Source: Clarireedia homoeocarpa
Taxonomy: Eukaryota; Ascomycota; Leotiomycetes; Helotiales; Rutstroemiaceae
Length of the DNA stretch: 64,000 nucleotides
Direction of reading: 5' to 3'
Assembly (NCBI GenBank): GCA_001465935.1
Contig: LNKV01000006.1
Coordinates: 186,001 to 250,000, forward strand
Part shown: piece after piece, positions 1 through 11,195 of the stretch
How the letters are laid out: every line of letters begins with the position of its first letter
Numbering within the stretch: position 1 is the stretch's first letter
Translations under genes and position numbers: made by a program
Notes under the pieces: model-generated
What the model saw: only the letters and a program-made list of their open reading frames with translations
What the model was told of the DNA's origin: nothing
The model's database searches: none

Positions 1-1615
1 CTCTAGATACACTTGCGCAATTTCTGGAACAAGAGGGTCTTCGACATCCGGCGTTGCTAGAAGTGCACAAAGAGCAGTGAGCAGAGCACCTAGGGACCAT
101 ATTCCAGTCGTTTCTTGGAACCACTGAGAGTTAGGATCTTTGTATGCACCTTTCACGTATCGACTCTTGGGGAGGGCGTTCCAGCGTTCTTGATAGTCAG
201 CACAAATGTTTCCTTTATGATCCACATTCGGGTGGTACACTCGTGTATGAAACCGTAAGAGCGGGGGCTTTGAGGGATTCTCTTCGGAGACACTAACAGT
301 GATCCAGAAAATGCCTCCTTCATATGGGGTTTCCGGTGGTCCTTCGATACTTGCTAGAATCCTGCTGAGATCATCGCCAATGGGTGCGGCGCTGACAAAT
401 GGCACTCCTGCCTCCCGTATCCGTCTAAGCTCGAAAAACATACGTTTCGCTGCAGAGGTTCCGGTAGATGCATACGCAATCATTCGAGCCGAATTTCTTA
501 AACAGAAATCCTCATCGGATTTCTTGTACGCTGCTAATTGTTGTCCATAGCTGCGGTCACCAGAGGCAAAGCTAAGGGGCTTGTGCTTGTCGGCTTTTTT
601 CAAAATTTCTGCAAGTAACCTTTGGTTTTGTGGTAAGTCCAGGGTCGGAGCAGCTGACATCTTTTCTTGAACGAGCTCGCTGATTGAATCGGTATGATCC
701 TCGAGTTTACCATTATTGATCTCGTTGTTTGACTCTTCATCGATAACTGACACCGTGGAGCGAACGGAAGTTCTGGAACGCGCGGTGTAGAATGAGCTGC
801 CGGCGCCTGTTGGGTTCGTGGTAATGGTTCGTCCTCCGGTAATAGATTTAGTAACAAAGGTTAGGCGGCGACTTGCAGTATCTGAGACGTCCTGAATCAA
901 GGAAGACGCGCGGTGATCCACAGATGCCGCATCTCGCAGTAGACGAAGACTCTGAGTGTCGGAAATTGACTCGATCTCTTGCTTCAGCCTAGCATGTTGT
1001 TGCTCTAGAAGTCCAAGCGAGCTTGTAATTGAATAGAGTGCTTCAACCAATTCTTTGATTCTCGAGACCTGTTTCTCAAACTGCGCAGAATCGTGTACGG
1101 CCCACCTGGTTACCTTAGTCACAGACTTCTGCTTCTGATTTTTCCGCAGTCGGGTTTTGAATGAGTCCCAATGGTCCTTGAAGACATCCATACCCTTTGA
1201 GGTAGAAACTTCAGTACTTGGTGATGAACCATATTCGATTTCATATCTGTCAACGATGACGTCTGCCTTTTGAAGTAATAGACGGATATTATTCAAGGTA
1301 CGCTCGAGAGCAGAGCGAATGTCAGGACGATCAATCGCCTTGTTGTATGGCAATTTCTTGCCATTTGCGTCGGCAACAAGTCCAACTAATTCTCCCCAGA
1401 TAGCGAACTGGACTCGTTGGGTGACAAGCTACAAGGATATCGTCAGTAGGAAGCACGATTATAAGATGGATTGATCAAGACCCCACAAGAGTACAGAGAA
1501 TATCGAAATCTTCACTGAAATCCTTTGCTCGGACGACGATGTCAAAATTATCGATGCACGCGCTGAATAATCCAGCTATACCCAGCACGCCAAGTACCAG
1601 GCCAGCAGCTTCCAT
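1..1615 (-). CDS. HeLo domain / E2 ubiquitin-conjugating domain fusion protein, C-terminus off window
   Basis: Exons 1615..1487 and 1428..1 (58-bp phase-0 intron); the frame stays open to the left edge, giving 519 residues with the end missing. The N-terminus (MEAAGLVLGVLGIAGLFSAC, then a WGELVG motif near residue 60) matches the HeLo helical domain of HET-S and related fungal cell-death proteins; it probably spans residues 1-210. Residues 240-259 are Gly/Thr/Asn-rich. From about residue 368 an E2 (UBC) fold begins: an AAKRMFFEL helix, GPPETPYEGGIF at 406-417, HPN at 442-444 and the expected catalytic cysteine C452 in GNICAD, exactly 8 residues after the HPN asparagine as in canonical E2s. 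LLATPDVEDPLVPEIA near the edge matches the E2 C-terminal helices. About 20 extra residues follow the active-site region. HeLo domains can disrupt membranes; E2s carry ubiquitin on the cysteine. The combined function is unknown to me. It is divergent from the gene at 2136. Confidence 0.85.
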
Positions 1616-2135
1616 CTCCCTCCTCCCTCGATGTTTAAAGACATGTGAGTGGCTTGATGCAGCACGAACTATCTCGAAGGTAGCCTCATCGTAAGCGGCA
1701 TATTCGTAGAATGGACTTCGTGGTTTCACTGGTAGATTGACAGAGCAGAGTCACTCGCAGTAGCACATGATGGAGGGAATGAATGACTGCAGAGAAAATG
1801 TCTTTGGGGCAGTGTGTGGCTGAGTCGTACTGTACAGAACGCAAGAATTGGTGAGGCTCAAAGCGCCCGTGATCTAGTTCCACCAACCATATTGCTGTGG
1901 CGGAGCACAGTCCCGGTGAGTAAGTAGAGCTTGCACACATACATAACATCATCATGTTGCAACAAGCAGGCAGGGCAAGCAGGGCAGGCAGGGCAGGCAG
2001 AAATAAAACACCCGCCTAGATCATGCGGATCTTGGATCGTCCACGACGTCAATCCTGATGGCCAAAGTGTCTTGGGCCTTTTAAAGCCGGCTTCTGCAAC
2101 AATAATTTTCAACCAGCACCATAGATATCGAAACT
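1616..2135. promoter_or_regulatory. Shared intergenic region between divergent genes
   Basis: About 520 bp separate the start codons of the HeLo-E2 gene (minus) and the 403-aa gene (plus), so it must hold both promoters. It contains a 9-bp tandem repeat at 1966-2000. I see no clear TATA box. Confidence 0.5.
1966..2000. repeat. Short tandem repeat, unit GCAGGCAGG
   Basis: Roughly 3.9 copies of a 9-bp unit (one copy carries a G-to-A change), 136 bp upstream of the start codon at 2136. Confidence 0.85.
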
Positions 2136-3347
2136 ATGACCAGCTCTACACAATCTGATTTTGAGGCCGTCTTGGCCAACTATCAACCCCGAGAGGCACA
2201 ATTTCAGGCCCCTGCAGCTGTTGATCTACACCAGGAAGAATCTGCAGTCGTGCCCATCAACGAAGACGTAGATTCAAAACACGCGGTGCTATACTCTCCG
2301 CCCAAAGCAAGCACCGTTGAGTGTACGTACAAGTCTTCGGTTCCATATTCTATACCAAGCACAAACGGGCAGCATACAGAAAAGTCTTCAATTCCGGATT
2401 CTCTCCCAGCAACAAGCAACGAACCAGCAACTAGATTCTCGATACTTCGCTCCCCTCCGATCACTAATGAGCCAGTCCTATACTCTCTTCCAGCCACCGC
2501 TCCCGAAGATCCAACATACAAATCGTCCGTCCCATACTCTCTCAGACTAGCTCCATCAAAGGTAGCCCACAAAGATGTGGGCTGGCTCTCGCATGCCGGA
2601 GTCCGGGGTATGGTAACCACTGTTTGCGACGGTACATTTAATGGCCGTCCAGCATCCTTAATCATCCTCAAATTTGCTCTGCGCTCTGGAGATCACGGGT
2701 TTCGGTTCAAAAACGCAAATGTCAAAGTTACTTTTGCTCCACATCCTTCAGCATCACCCAACCAGCCTAGTCCATCAGTAGTGAAGTTCGCGCCGCGGAA
2801 ATTGTACGGTCATCCTACAGTCGAGGACAAGAAGCACACCGTCGATGGAGAATTTTCTCTTCAAGTGCCTGCTGGTCCAGTGACTATCGGACCTTCCGTC
2901 TCTGTTAGTCACGAGTCCACATTCGAGCAGAACTATCGATATAGTCTTGTCGGGAATTTTTGGTCGAGCAAGCAGGAGTCTGGCTGGGACTTAGTATACT
3001 GGGACATGAAAGAGAACCGACGCACCAAAGAGGGAATACCGGATCAACTAGTAGTGGGGATTATTGTGGAACGGTATGGAGCTTTCACTGCGGATGTTGA
3101 GGTGACGGTCGATACGCCGGTGATGAATGGGATATTTGGGTTTCCGTGGAGTAAGGAGAGGCCGGTTACTTTTGTGCCGGGGGTAGAGACTGGTGATGGT
3201 GCGGTGCGGACGAGGAGGTTTGAGGATTTGACTGAGGAGGATTGGAAGATGTTGACGCCATCGGAGGGGGAGTGGGAGAATAAGATGAGTAGTGAACCTT
3301 CTCGGAAGAGTCCTGCTCCGCCTGAGTATACAGAGCCTCTGCCATAG
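2136..3347 (+). CDS. Hypothetical protein with repeated YKSSVPYS-type linker and C-terminal beta-rich domain
   Basis: Intronless 403-residue frame. I do not recognise a named family. The N-terminal 130 residues are low complexity and carry a degenerate repeat (YSPP, YKSSVPYSIP, KSSIPDSLP, YSLPA, YKSSVPYSL). The region from about residue 150 to 365 looks like a folded, probably beta-rich domain, with conserved-looking stretches such as SGWDLVYWDMKENRR followed by GIPDQLVVGIIVERYG, and a closing VTVDTPVMNGIFGFPW. The tail is Pro/Ser/Glu-rich. There is no signal peptide or membrane segment, so it is probably cytosolic. It is divergent from the HeLo-E2 gene, which makes co-regulation possible. 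The function is unknown. Confidence 0.75.
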   Translation: MTSSTQSDFEAVLANYQPREAQFQAPAAVDLHQEESAVVPINEDVDSKHAVLYSPPKASTVECTYKSSVPYSIPSTNGQHTEKSSIPDSLPATSNEPATRFSILRSPPITNEPVLYSLPATAPEDPTYKSSVPYSLRLAPSKVAHKDVGWLSHAGVRGMVTTVCDGTFNGRPASLIILKFALRSGDHGFRFKNANVKVTFAPHPSASPNQPSPSVVKFAPRKLYGHPTVEDKKHTVDGEFSLQVPAGPVTIGPSVSVSHESTFEQNYRYSLVGNFWSSKQESGWDLVYWDMKENRRTKEGIPDQLVVGIIVERYGAFTADVEVTVDTPVMNGIFGFPWSKERPVTFVPGVETGDGAVRTRRFEDLTEEDWKMLTPSEGEWENKMSSEPSRKSPAPPEYTEPLP

Positions 3348-4488
3348 ACTCAATTCGATTTGATTTGGTGCACTAGGAAAATAAAGGATCGCTGCGCTGT
3401 CCCGGTTGAAGATAACTATGAGCCGAATCGAAATACTGTACCATTATGATACCATAGTTCCAGTGCTTGCATGGATGAATAGAAGAAACAAACCGCAGAA
3501 TATAACATGAAAAATAGCACACCATGATTGCCAATCCTCAAATTCTCTGTCAATCTACCTACTTCACTACCCACGACCTGATTTACATAGACAGAATCAC
3601 ATAATTCTAGTACAAGACATTTGTCCGGCGCATTCAACACATACTAGGTACCTTTGCTTGGTCCAAAAAACATGCTGGCCCCTTGTCCTAATCACAGTAT
3701 GCATCTCCAAACTATTTGATGCAATTCGATGCAAAAGTACAGTGTCTTTCTGCGAATTCACATCTCAAAATACGCATTCGATTCAATATAGTTCACGGAA
3801 CACACATCGACGGCCACCTCTGAGACTCACTGAAGCTCACTGCAGCTGACTGGGCCAACAACACCTTTTTCTCCTCGCCATGCTTAGAAAACTTTCAAGA
3901 GAAGGCAGTTATGAGACTTTCGGACGAGAATCCATCTCTCCATTCCGAAACGCAATTGAAAGATACTGGATGGCGGACTGAAAGGGGGAGGGGTTCGCGC
4001 ATTAGACCTAATGTGGTTGTCAGCGGCGAGGGTGCTGAAAGCCTAGCGGCCGCGGATGTTTAGGGCTCTTGAGTAGTTTCAGACACTACTGTAAAACCAG
4101 TGTCGCTGCAACACTTCGTTCATCATCTCGAAAAGTGATTATCAACAACTTCATCTCCTCAAGATTCCCGCATCAACATTAAGCCACCCGTGAAACCATT
4201 CGGCATCACGTTCTCGCAATGGATACGATGGAGAATTGTGCTTTTATTACCTCGGAGCTCAATGTGGTGTGTGAAGGCGAGCGCGTCTCGCCATAAATCA
4301 GACCATATGAAATATGTAGGTAGACAAAGAAAACTGGTGAATGCTGCATGCATTGCTACTCCATGATAGTATATAAACTTCATCTATCCATTCGTCGCTA
4401 TGCTAAAAAACCAGGTTATCTCGTAACACCCAACGCACACGAAACACAACTGCGAACCCATTGACATCGATCGCGAAATACCATCATC
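3348..4488. other. Intergenic, no gene seen
   Basis: Only short unsupported frames occur. The last ~120 bp form the promoter of the membrane-protein gene, with a TATA box at 4370. Confidence 0.6.
4370..4377 (+). promoter_or_regulatory. TATA box
   Basis: TATATAAA lies 112 bp upstream of the start codon at 4489, a normal position for a fungal core promoter. Confidence 0.55.
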
Positions 4489-5115
4489 ATGATACTATTT
4501 GAGACGAGCGCTTCAGTATTCGAATTGATGTGGGATATAGCTCTATTTCTCTTCATTGTTCGAATTGCCTTCTTCTACTTCATACTTACTTTCGCCTCGT
4601 CGCTCTTCCACACATTTATACGAACTTCAAATGTGGCGGCCTACAACCACCTTACACCACCCGTGGAGCTTTCTGCCTTCCCCTGGCAACTTATCTTCAT
4701 TATGTTATGGGCGCGCTACACGATTGTAGTCTGCGAGATACCTCGGGTGCCGGGATTCAGGATAGCGATTGGCATACTTGCAAGCATATATATGGTGATG
4801 GCAGAATTGATACTAGGCGTTATACTGCGGAAGGAGGGCCGGACCGAGTGGATATGGGATAGGGATTTCTTGGGTGCGGGGCTTGGGTTATTGTCTCTGC
4901 TTGTTTTTGCAATGATGCCCTACCTTTTGATGATGCTAGAGAAAGGTGAGAAACGAAACGAGGAAACAAATCATGGACATGAAAAGAAGCCGATTGTGGT
5001 AGCTATGTAAGTCGAAATTGCTGTTGCTTTTACGTGATGGCCAGGACTAATTCCATTCAGACCAACGATTAGTACAGCTGAAAAGACAGAGTATGCGGAT
5101 AAGAAGGTGTTGTAA
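4489..5115 (+). CDS. Small four-helix membrane protein, unknown function
   Basis: Exons 4489..5006 and 5061..5115; the 54-bp intron (GTAAGT donor, CTAAT branch, CAG acceptor) adds a short tail ending EYADKKVL, giving 190 residues. Hydrophobic segments lie near residues 10-40, 63-82, 90-113 and 124-148, so this is a polytopic membrane protein with a charged Glu/Lys/His-rich cytosolic tail. A WARYTIVVCEIPRVPGFR-type loop between helices resembles small bacterial and fungal membrane proteins of unassigned function that I recall only loosely. No catalytic motif is visible. An unspliced reading would stop after VVAM at 5010; the spliced reading is preferred because the splice sites are canonical. 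Confidence 0.75.
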
Positions 5116-5556
5116 CTGTTGATATTGGCTTCGTTCAAGGAGAAAGGATGGCCAAAATATTTGTTTGAAATTTCTCTGGGATCTATCTCGTTCTAATGGC
5201 AGGAGATGACCCTGAAATTCTGGTCACAAAACTAGAGCTCAAGGTTTTCTTCACGGTTGCTCTGATGCTAAAGTGGCTGCTGTTTGTAAGGATGTTGGAG
5301 GATTTGTCTTTAACCATATCTGGTTCAGATATCCCTCTACTACGAGCTGAGCTACTTCTTGGTGACTTAGATCACCATGTGATATCTCGGGACTCTTCCA
5401 TGTCGCTTGTGAAGGCAGCTATGCGTCTTGACATCATATTTTGACATATTTGATCTTCACGAAATATGCACTGATCTCATACATGGAAGGCTGTGGGAGC
5501 AGATAATGAGGATGTTCATACAGCTAAGTAATATGAAATTTAACTATTCCCGCACG
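5116..5556. other. Intergenic between convergent genes, no gene seen
   Basis: This stretch holds the 3' ends of the membrane-protein gene (plus) and the methyltransferase gene (minus). The plus-strand frames here are not supported. Confidence 0.6.
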
Positions 5557-6279
5557 CTATGTTTGCTTTGGAAGTGGTTGCGGCTTCGATATCGACCCCT
5601 CGATTGGCCTTTTTGCAATGATATATTGCTGCACCTCCGGATCGCACTTTGGGTTGTCTGGTTGGAATACATCAACAGTCTCGCTCACAATCTCCAATCC
5701 CATCGAGGTCAAAAATTTCTTTTGCCCCTCTTCGCTCATCGCGAAAGTCGGCAGTGCTTCCCCCATGAAAGGAATATTAAAATCCTCAACGTACGTCCTC
5801 GTCTCATCGTAGACAGATTCATCCTTCACATAAGTATCGGATGGCGTTTGACCAATAACAAAGATCCCCCCTGGTTGAAGCGCACTAACGTACTTGTATA
5901 CCGCAGCGTGCACAGCAGCATACGACATCTGAAGATGAGCAAATATCATGAAAGCGCCAGCGAATGTGCTCTCGACTTGGTACTCGACCATATCAGACAC
6001 GGAAAAGGTGCCCTTGACCCTGTTCTTCGCGAGCTCGACCATCTTGGGAGAAATATCAAAACCCACCACCTCGAGTCCGGCTTTAGACAGCATTTCCGAT
6101 ACAGGAATTCCAGTTCCGCATCCAATGTCGAGGACGCGCGATCCGGACGGAATCATCGAGATGGCTTTGGTGACGCATGTTTTCTTGAATGGATTGTTCT
6201 GGTAGGCTTTCTCGTAATCAATGTTTATGCCGTCGAAAGTTTCAAGACCAGCTTTGGAATTCAGATCTGTGGTCGACAT
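5557..6279 (-). CDS. Class I SAM-dependent methyltransferase
   Basis: Intronless, 240 residues, a usual length for small stand-alone methyltransferases. The SAM-binding motif I is VLDIGCGTG at residues 49-57, the acidic motif II is VVGFDISPKM (about 71-80), and the later LQPGGIFVIGQ segment is the typical post-motif strand. The family transfers a methyl group from SAM to a small molecule; the substrate cannot be read from sequence. Similar enzymes occur in secondary-metabolite clusters, but no biosynthetic gene adjoins this one and it lies about 40 kb from the peptide cluster. It has no targeting signal and is probably cytosolic. The 292-aa frame on the opposite strand is a shadow. Confidence 0.88.
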   Translation of the reverse strand: MSTTDLNSKAGLETFDGINIDYEKAYQNNPFKKTCVTKAISMIPSGSRVLDIGCGTGIPVSEMLSKAGLEVVGFDISPKMVELAKNRVKGTFSVSDMVEYQVESTFAGAFMIFAHLQMSYAAVHAAVYKYVSALQPGGIFVIGQTPSDTYVKDESVYDETRTYVEDFNIPFMGEALPTFAMSEEGQKKFLTSMGLEIVSETVDVFQPDNPKCDPEVQQYIIAKRPIEGSISKPQPLPKQT

Positions 6280-7671
6280 GGCCAGAGTGCGCCCGATATT
6301 CGATGAGATTCCCGAATTAGGATTAAGATTGCGAACAAAGCTTTGCTTGTGTCAACTAGGATCAGGAAGTCGCACAGCTGAAACAGTGAAGGCTGAAGGA
6401 TTGATTGAGTTTCAGCTGATTCTTGGGCCGAAAAGAAAAAAGTGAAATAGTATTTGACCAGAACCTAATCGTGATGATACTCCCCAGCATGGCATGGGAG
6501 CAAGCTTGGATTAAACGTCGGAACGCTACTGTGACAGCAGCACGTGGTTAAATCTTCGGGTTGATCATCGGCCCCAGTATACTTTAGTACATCTAGGTCT
6601 GCCCAATGGGGAAACAGATATGCAGCCTGAATTACCCTGCAATGGGTTGCGTTGCTTGGGAACTGCGCAAGCGAGTTCTTCATACGGTAACCAATACAGC
6701 ACCGCGCCCTGCATGTTTACACTAGAAGTCTAGAAGGAGCCGGCACTTGATTTGTGCGTACAATTACCTGTAAGTGTTTTACGCAGCGCCATCTTGGAGC
6801 CAAGTCTTGACAAACTCCTTCAAAGAAGAAAGTTGTCAGTGCAAAAAACGCTCGCCTCGTCGAGGATATTCCTTGTCTCAATGCTTCGGTTGCTTGTTGG
6901 CCTCAAGCATCTGACCATTTTCCGCGGGTAGTTCGGCAGTCAGTTCGCTAGTGGACAGGGGGCAATAGTGGGTTGATTTACAGTAGGGAAGTTCGTACTG
7001 GATCCCTGAATTTGGGAGAATCTCGTAAGTCACTTAAAGTTAAGGCGGGATTATGCATTTTCAATTTATCGGCGAGTCTTCGCTTCATGTGAGGCGCATT
7101 CTCGGAATTCCGTTCCATAGTGGTCGTTATAGTAGTTGGGGAGCTTAGTTAGGATTCCTGGATCCTAGGTGGTCTTCGGAGATGAGTCCTGTAAAACCGA
7201 ATATAAGCCCAAATTGTCACTTCTCTAGAAGTGGCGTTACTTTTGGAGTTTTCACAAGTCTAGTGTGCTACAGTGTAGGATACCGACAGTTACCGACCAT
7301 TTAATGGGTCAAGGTTGAGAGTGTTGACTGATGGCTTCAGTTGTAGGCAGGCTTTGATCGGTTGCTGTCCAGATACATCCCACAATCTCTAGGTGCCATA
7401 CCATCTCATATCCTAGGGCTGCAAGATGGAGTCCCTAATGAAACATCATAATTATTGTACCTCTGGTTGTAAGATCCTACTCCCACTAAAGAAGTTGCTC
7501 TTTAGGTCGTTTTCGGGGTAGCATACTCTATCAGCATGCGTTTGAAATATACCTTAAGACTGGTAGGAGTGATAGCAGGTACATTCTTAACAATGTATTC
7601 AATTACTGTTACACAGCAAGCAACCGTAACTCCCAAATATCATTTTCTTTCCTGATTTCAGGTGATTATAA
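6280..7671. other. Intergenic, no gene seen
   Basis: Upstream region of the methyltransferase and downstream region of the PTH11-like gene. I found no convincing frame, tRNA or repeat. Confidence 0.55.
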
Positions 7672-9136
7672 CTAAGTCGTGTCGTGCTCTACCCTCCAAG
7701 TAACATCCTTTTTAATAATCATTTGCCGGCTGTCACTGCTTCCGAGACTTACTCTATCAGTTATGTTGCCTTCACTGAGAGCAGGGATTCGTATTGCTGA
7801 AGAGCTGCCATCGGAGTCTTTATACGCTTCCCGCACTGCTTCATCCTTTTGATTTGCCCACATCTCGTACTTATAGTCGTCAGGATTCTCCCTATGCCGC
7901 GCATCCAAGCCGCGGCTACCCCTTCCGGCAACTGATCCTAAATTTGACAACTGGTAGTTCGCTGATGATTCTTCCAGCCCAGTTCCGTAACCTGCTCTTC
8001 CCCCTAATTCTTGGCCGTAGTTCGTGGATAAATTCTTGATGAATGGTCGTAAACTAGGAATGATAGCGGAGATGATAGAGTAGTTGAGCTCGGTCTGAGT
8101 CCATACGATAAATGCCCCCTCGAGTAGCGTCGGATTGGTTGTCAGTCCTACGACATCGAAATTTGCAAGCCGGAATCCTATTGCAATGATCATGCTGCAG
8201 CAAAATTTAGTATTTTACTTATCAAAAGTGGGAGTACTAGAGGCTTACGGAAGTCTAGACGCAAACGCACAGATGACGATTATCTTGTTGGACCTGCTTG
8301 TGCGCAAACTCCACACGAGGTAGATCGTCATACCCACCGTGGCCAGTTCAAAAATAATATCCAATGCAGATATAATCTGCCATCGTTCGAACTTAATGAT
8401 AAGTTAGTTTGCAATGTAGTCTGGTATAGAGAGAAAGCTTACAGCCCCAGGACACTGTTCTCCAATGGATAGCCATGGATGCGCCAAATTGCATTGAAGT
8501 GCAATAGCAAATGTCGATGCCACGGTCCAAGTAACGAGTAACCCTATTACTCCTAAAAAAATTTTCCGGTGTTGTTCATGTGGTGTCAGGCTAAGGAGAA
8601 GGAAGACGACAGAGATTTTTGACAGTCCAAGTGAAAGCATGAATAGTACAGTGCTAGTGTAGTACATCTGTCGCGGAATAATCAGCTGTTGAAATTTACG
8701 AAAATAGCATTTACACAAGGACAAAGGCCATCGTTTACTTACCTGCTGTATGCTGGTGATGTTCTTTGGCGGCACAAGTTCTATCGATTTTCCCAATCCT
8801 TTTGCGCAAGCTCCTAGGATGACACAGGCTTGAATGCTAGCGAGGAGCTGTGGCGATCATCAGTATTTGGCCTTGTATACCTCTGGCTGCATCTCCGCCA
8901 AGGAAAATACATACCGTTGAAGCTGCAAGGCAAAAGCCATCATAACTGAATGAGCCGATATTCCAAGACGATGTCTTCACAAACGTTCTTATTGCACCGA
9001 AAACAAGAACACAAGCTAAACCTAGGGAAGTCGCGATAATGATCCAAGCTGAATGATCAGTATCAGTCACAACAGCAAACGGAGCAGAATTCCCTGGCGG
9101 AACAATCAGCCCACCGGGCTTCATGTTTTCTAACAT
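7672..9136 (-). CDS. PTH11-like / fungal rhodopsin-domain integral membrane protein
   Basis: Five exons: 9136..8915, 8847..8743, 8685..8443, 8391..8249 and 8194..7672, with introns of 67, 57, 51 and 54 bp; 411 residues. Seven hydrophobic segments are expected, beginning with SAWIIIATSLGLACVLVFGA. Family hallmarks include a YYTSTVLFMLSLGLSKISVV helix, a loop with EQCPGA, then ERWQIISALDIIFE, and an early WTQTELNYSIISAIIPSLRP segment. The long soluble C-terminal tail is polar and likely cytosolic. Related proteins are fungal G-protein-coupled-receptor-like sensors; the ligand is unknown. The start could be 9136 or the in-frame Met at 9124. Confidence 0.82.
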
Positions 9137-11195
9137 GATATTTAGTGACGTGCATCCACCAAATCGATCTGACTCTGTACTCAGAACAAAGCATGATCGT
9201 CTCAAAGACTAACATCATGGCAGGAGCAGACATACATAAGGACATTCAGCCCTCCGAGGTGTTATCCCTGGAATTCAACTTGATTTACACCACATCAAAC
9301 TCAAAGTTTGGTTCTCCTAACGACGAAGCGAACACCTCTCTTACAATGCAGCATCATAGCATAAATAATTAAGGTTCCCCGTCCCTTGCATCTCGTGGGA
9401 TTCTAGAAATAGACAAGGTCTCCTACGCACGCAGGGCAGCAATTACTATGCCCCCCAAGAACAAAGGTCATTTGGGAGGTTTTGCTACAGAAGTAGCCAG
9501 GGTGCAAACAGGGGGTTTTAACCACTCAAAATGGTCCTTTTTACATTGAAGATACCTTGGATACAAAACCTTCAATTTTGAGTGGTTAATCCCCCCTGTT
9601 TATACCCTCTGTAGCAAAACCCACCAAATAACCTTTGTTCTTGGGGGGGGCATCGTAAGGAGTCGAGTCGTTATGTTTCAAATCAGCAACACGTAAGAAG
9701 TCATCAGGCCATGTGAAGTGATAACGTTTACCGTATACGCCCTGCACAGGACTGAGAAATAAACTTTATGCACCCCAGTTGTTTTGGTTCGAAATTTTAA
9801 CACGATGTTAACTGTTGTCAAAGAGTGGACCTGTATGGGAATTAAAGCGGAGCCGCGGAACACGGATGGACGCCGGGAGCTTACCTTCCTTCAGCCGGGG
9901 TGAAGGGATGAGGGAAATCTGGCTGGGGCTCCAGGGATGGCCGTAGGGAATTCGGTGATCTCGCTTAGAATCACTTTACGCTGCGAAATTATTTTTTCCA
10001 CCAGACAGATGATTTCCGTCGAGTAGGTAGATTAGAAGTTCTAACGGGCATTTACTTCTCGACAATGTCCCTAGTTATGTAATTGCAAATCAAGATAGCT
10101 TTGGCCCTTGATGATGCGCAATACAGATAGATTGACTGAGATGCCTCCCGTAGGTCTGTTCAGGGCTTCGCCTTGGCTTGTTGGTGGCCTGTTGGTTTGA
10201 TACTTCATCAAAGCGTTGGGAGACCCCATGCTGCTTACATCGTTCCAGATTATCTTTCTAGCACCGATTGAGAGGCGCAACAATGCATATGCGATCACAC
10301 GAAGAAAACGATTACTGGGTAGGAGAGAGAAAGGTCATTCTGGTCAATATATCAGCACACTACGTACCCAAGGCCATGGGCACGGGTAGTCTTATAGTGC
10401 GAAGAATGCCTTCAATTTTCTCACGATAGGTTGTGACTCTCAGATGACTTAAATCAACCTACAATCTGAAAGGGACCAGTTAGGAAGATTCTCGGGGAAA
10501 TACCTTCATTGAACTGGAAAGCACAAGAATCGAAGCAAGCCTAGAACGTTGGTTTTCGTTGATTCTGAAGAAGCTTGCATAGCACACAAGCATTCTTATC
10601 TAGACGAGTCCCAAACCATATGAATATGCAGATATAATCCACAAAAATTGATCTTTTATTCCTTGAAGATAGGTTAGGGTCACCGGCCCCGCAGGTCGGT
10701 TGCTCTGCGGTCCCCGTGTTCATTGGCAGATTACTGAATTGATCCATAGCCGATTGGGGGTCAGGATCATGGTTCGTGCATACGTACTGGCATTCCTCCA
10801 CTCGACTGCACAAACTCGGATATGATGCCTATTCTGCGCTACTCCCCGCTGTCGCAATCAATCTTCATTTTCAGTTCAGTGGCGTCACAGAATGCGGAAG
10901 ACGCTCGGTAGATTGAAGCTAAGACTTACTTATAATGATGTGGCATGGTCGAGTGGGGAACCGTTCAATTGGATCTGTCGTTGTACTCGCTCGACTTACT
11001 GGATGGGCTGGGCCCAGAATTGTCGCAGTGTATTGCATACATACTTTAACCATTCTTTCCTTATCATTCAGTTGCAGTGTTCTTGTGTAACTTGAGCTCT
11101 TCTCGAATTTTGGTACCCTTCGGTTTGCGATACACAGCATCAAGTTCAACCTCATCAATTGTGTGTTTTTGGTTCGCCAAATAACAAACCTCACC
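9137..11195. other. Intergenic with one MITE-like element, no gene seen
   Basis: About 2 kb between the divergent PTH11-like and permease genes. It contains the inverted-repeat element at 9448-9653. A 75-aa minus-strand frame at 10071-10298 has no recognisable family. Confidence 0.5.
9448..9653. mobile_element. MITE-like inverted-repeat element, 206 bp
   Basis: Two arms of about 85 bp form an imperfect inverted repeat. The left arm starts ATGCCCCCCAAGAACAAAGG and the right arm ends with its complement. Shared blocks continue through GGTTTTGCTACAG and TTAACCACTCAAAAT. The centre is only about 40 bp and there is no coding capacity. The target-site duplication is not clear. Confidence 0.75.

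Noticed and set aside
2204..2671. 155-aa minus-strand frame
   Set aside because: Antisense shadow of the repeated N-terminus of the 403-aa protein.
5557..6279. Methyltransferase as part of the peptide cluster
   Set aside because: It lies about 40 kb from the cluster with several housekeeping-type genes in between.
5428..6306. 292-aa plus-strand frame
   Set aside because: Antisense to the methyltransferase, which has intact SAM motifs; the plus-strand product has no recognisable features.
10071..10298. 75-aa minus-strand frame between MITE and permease
   Set aside because: No domain, no splice-supported extension and no family resemblance.
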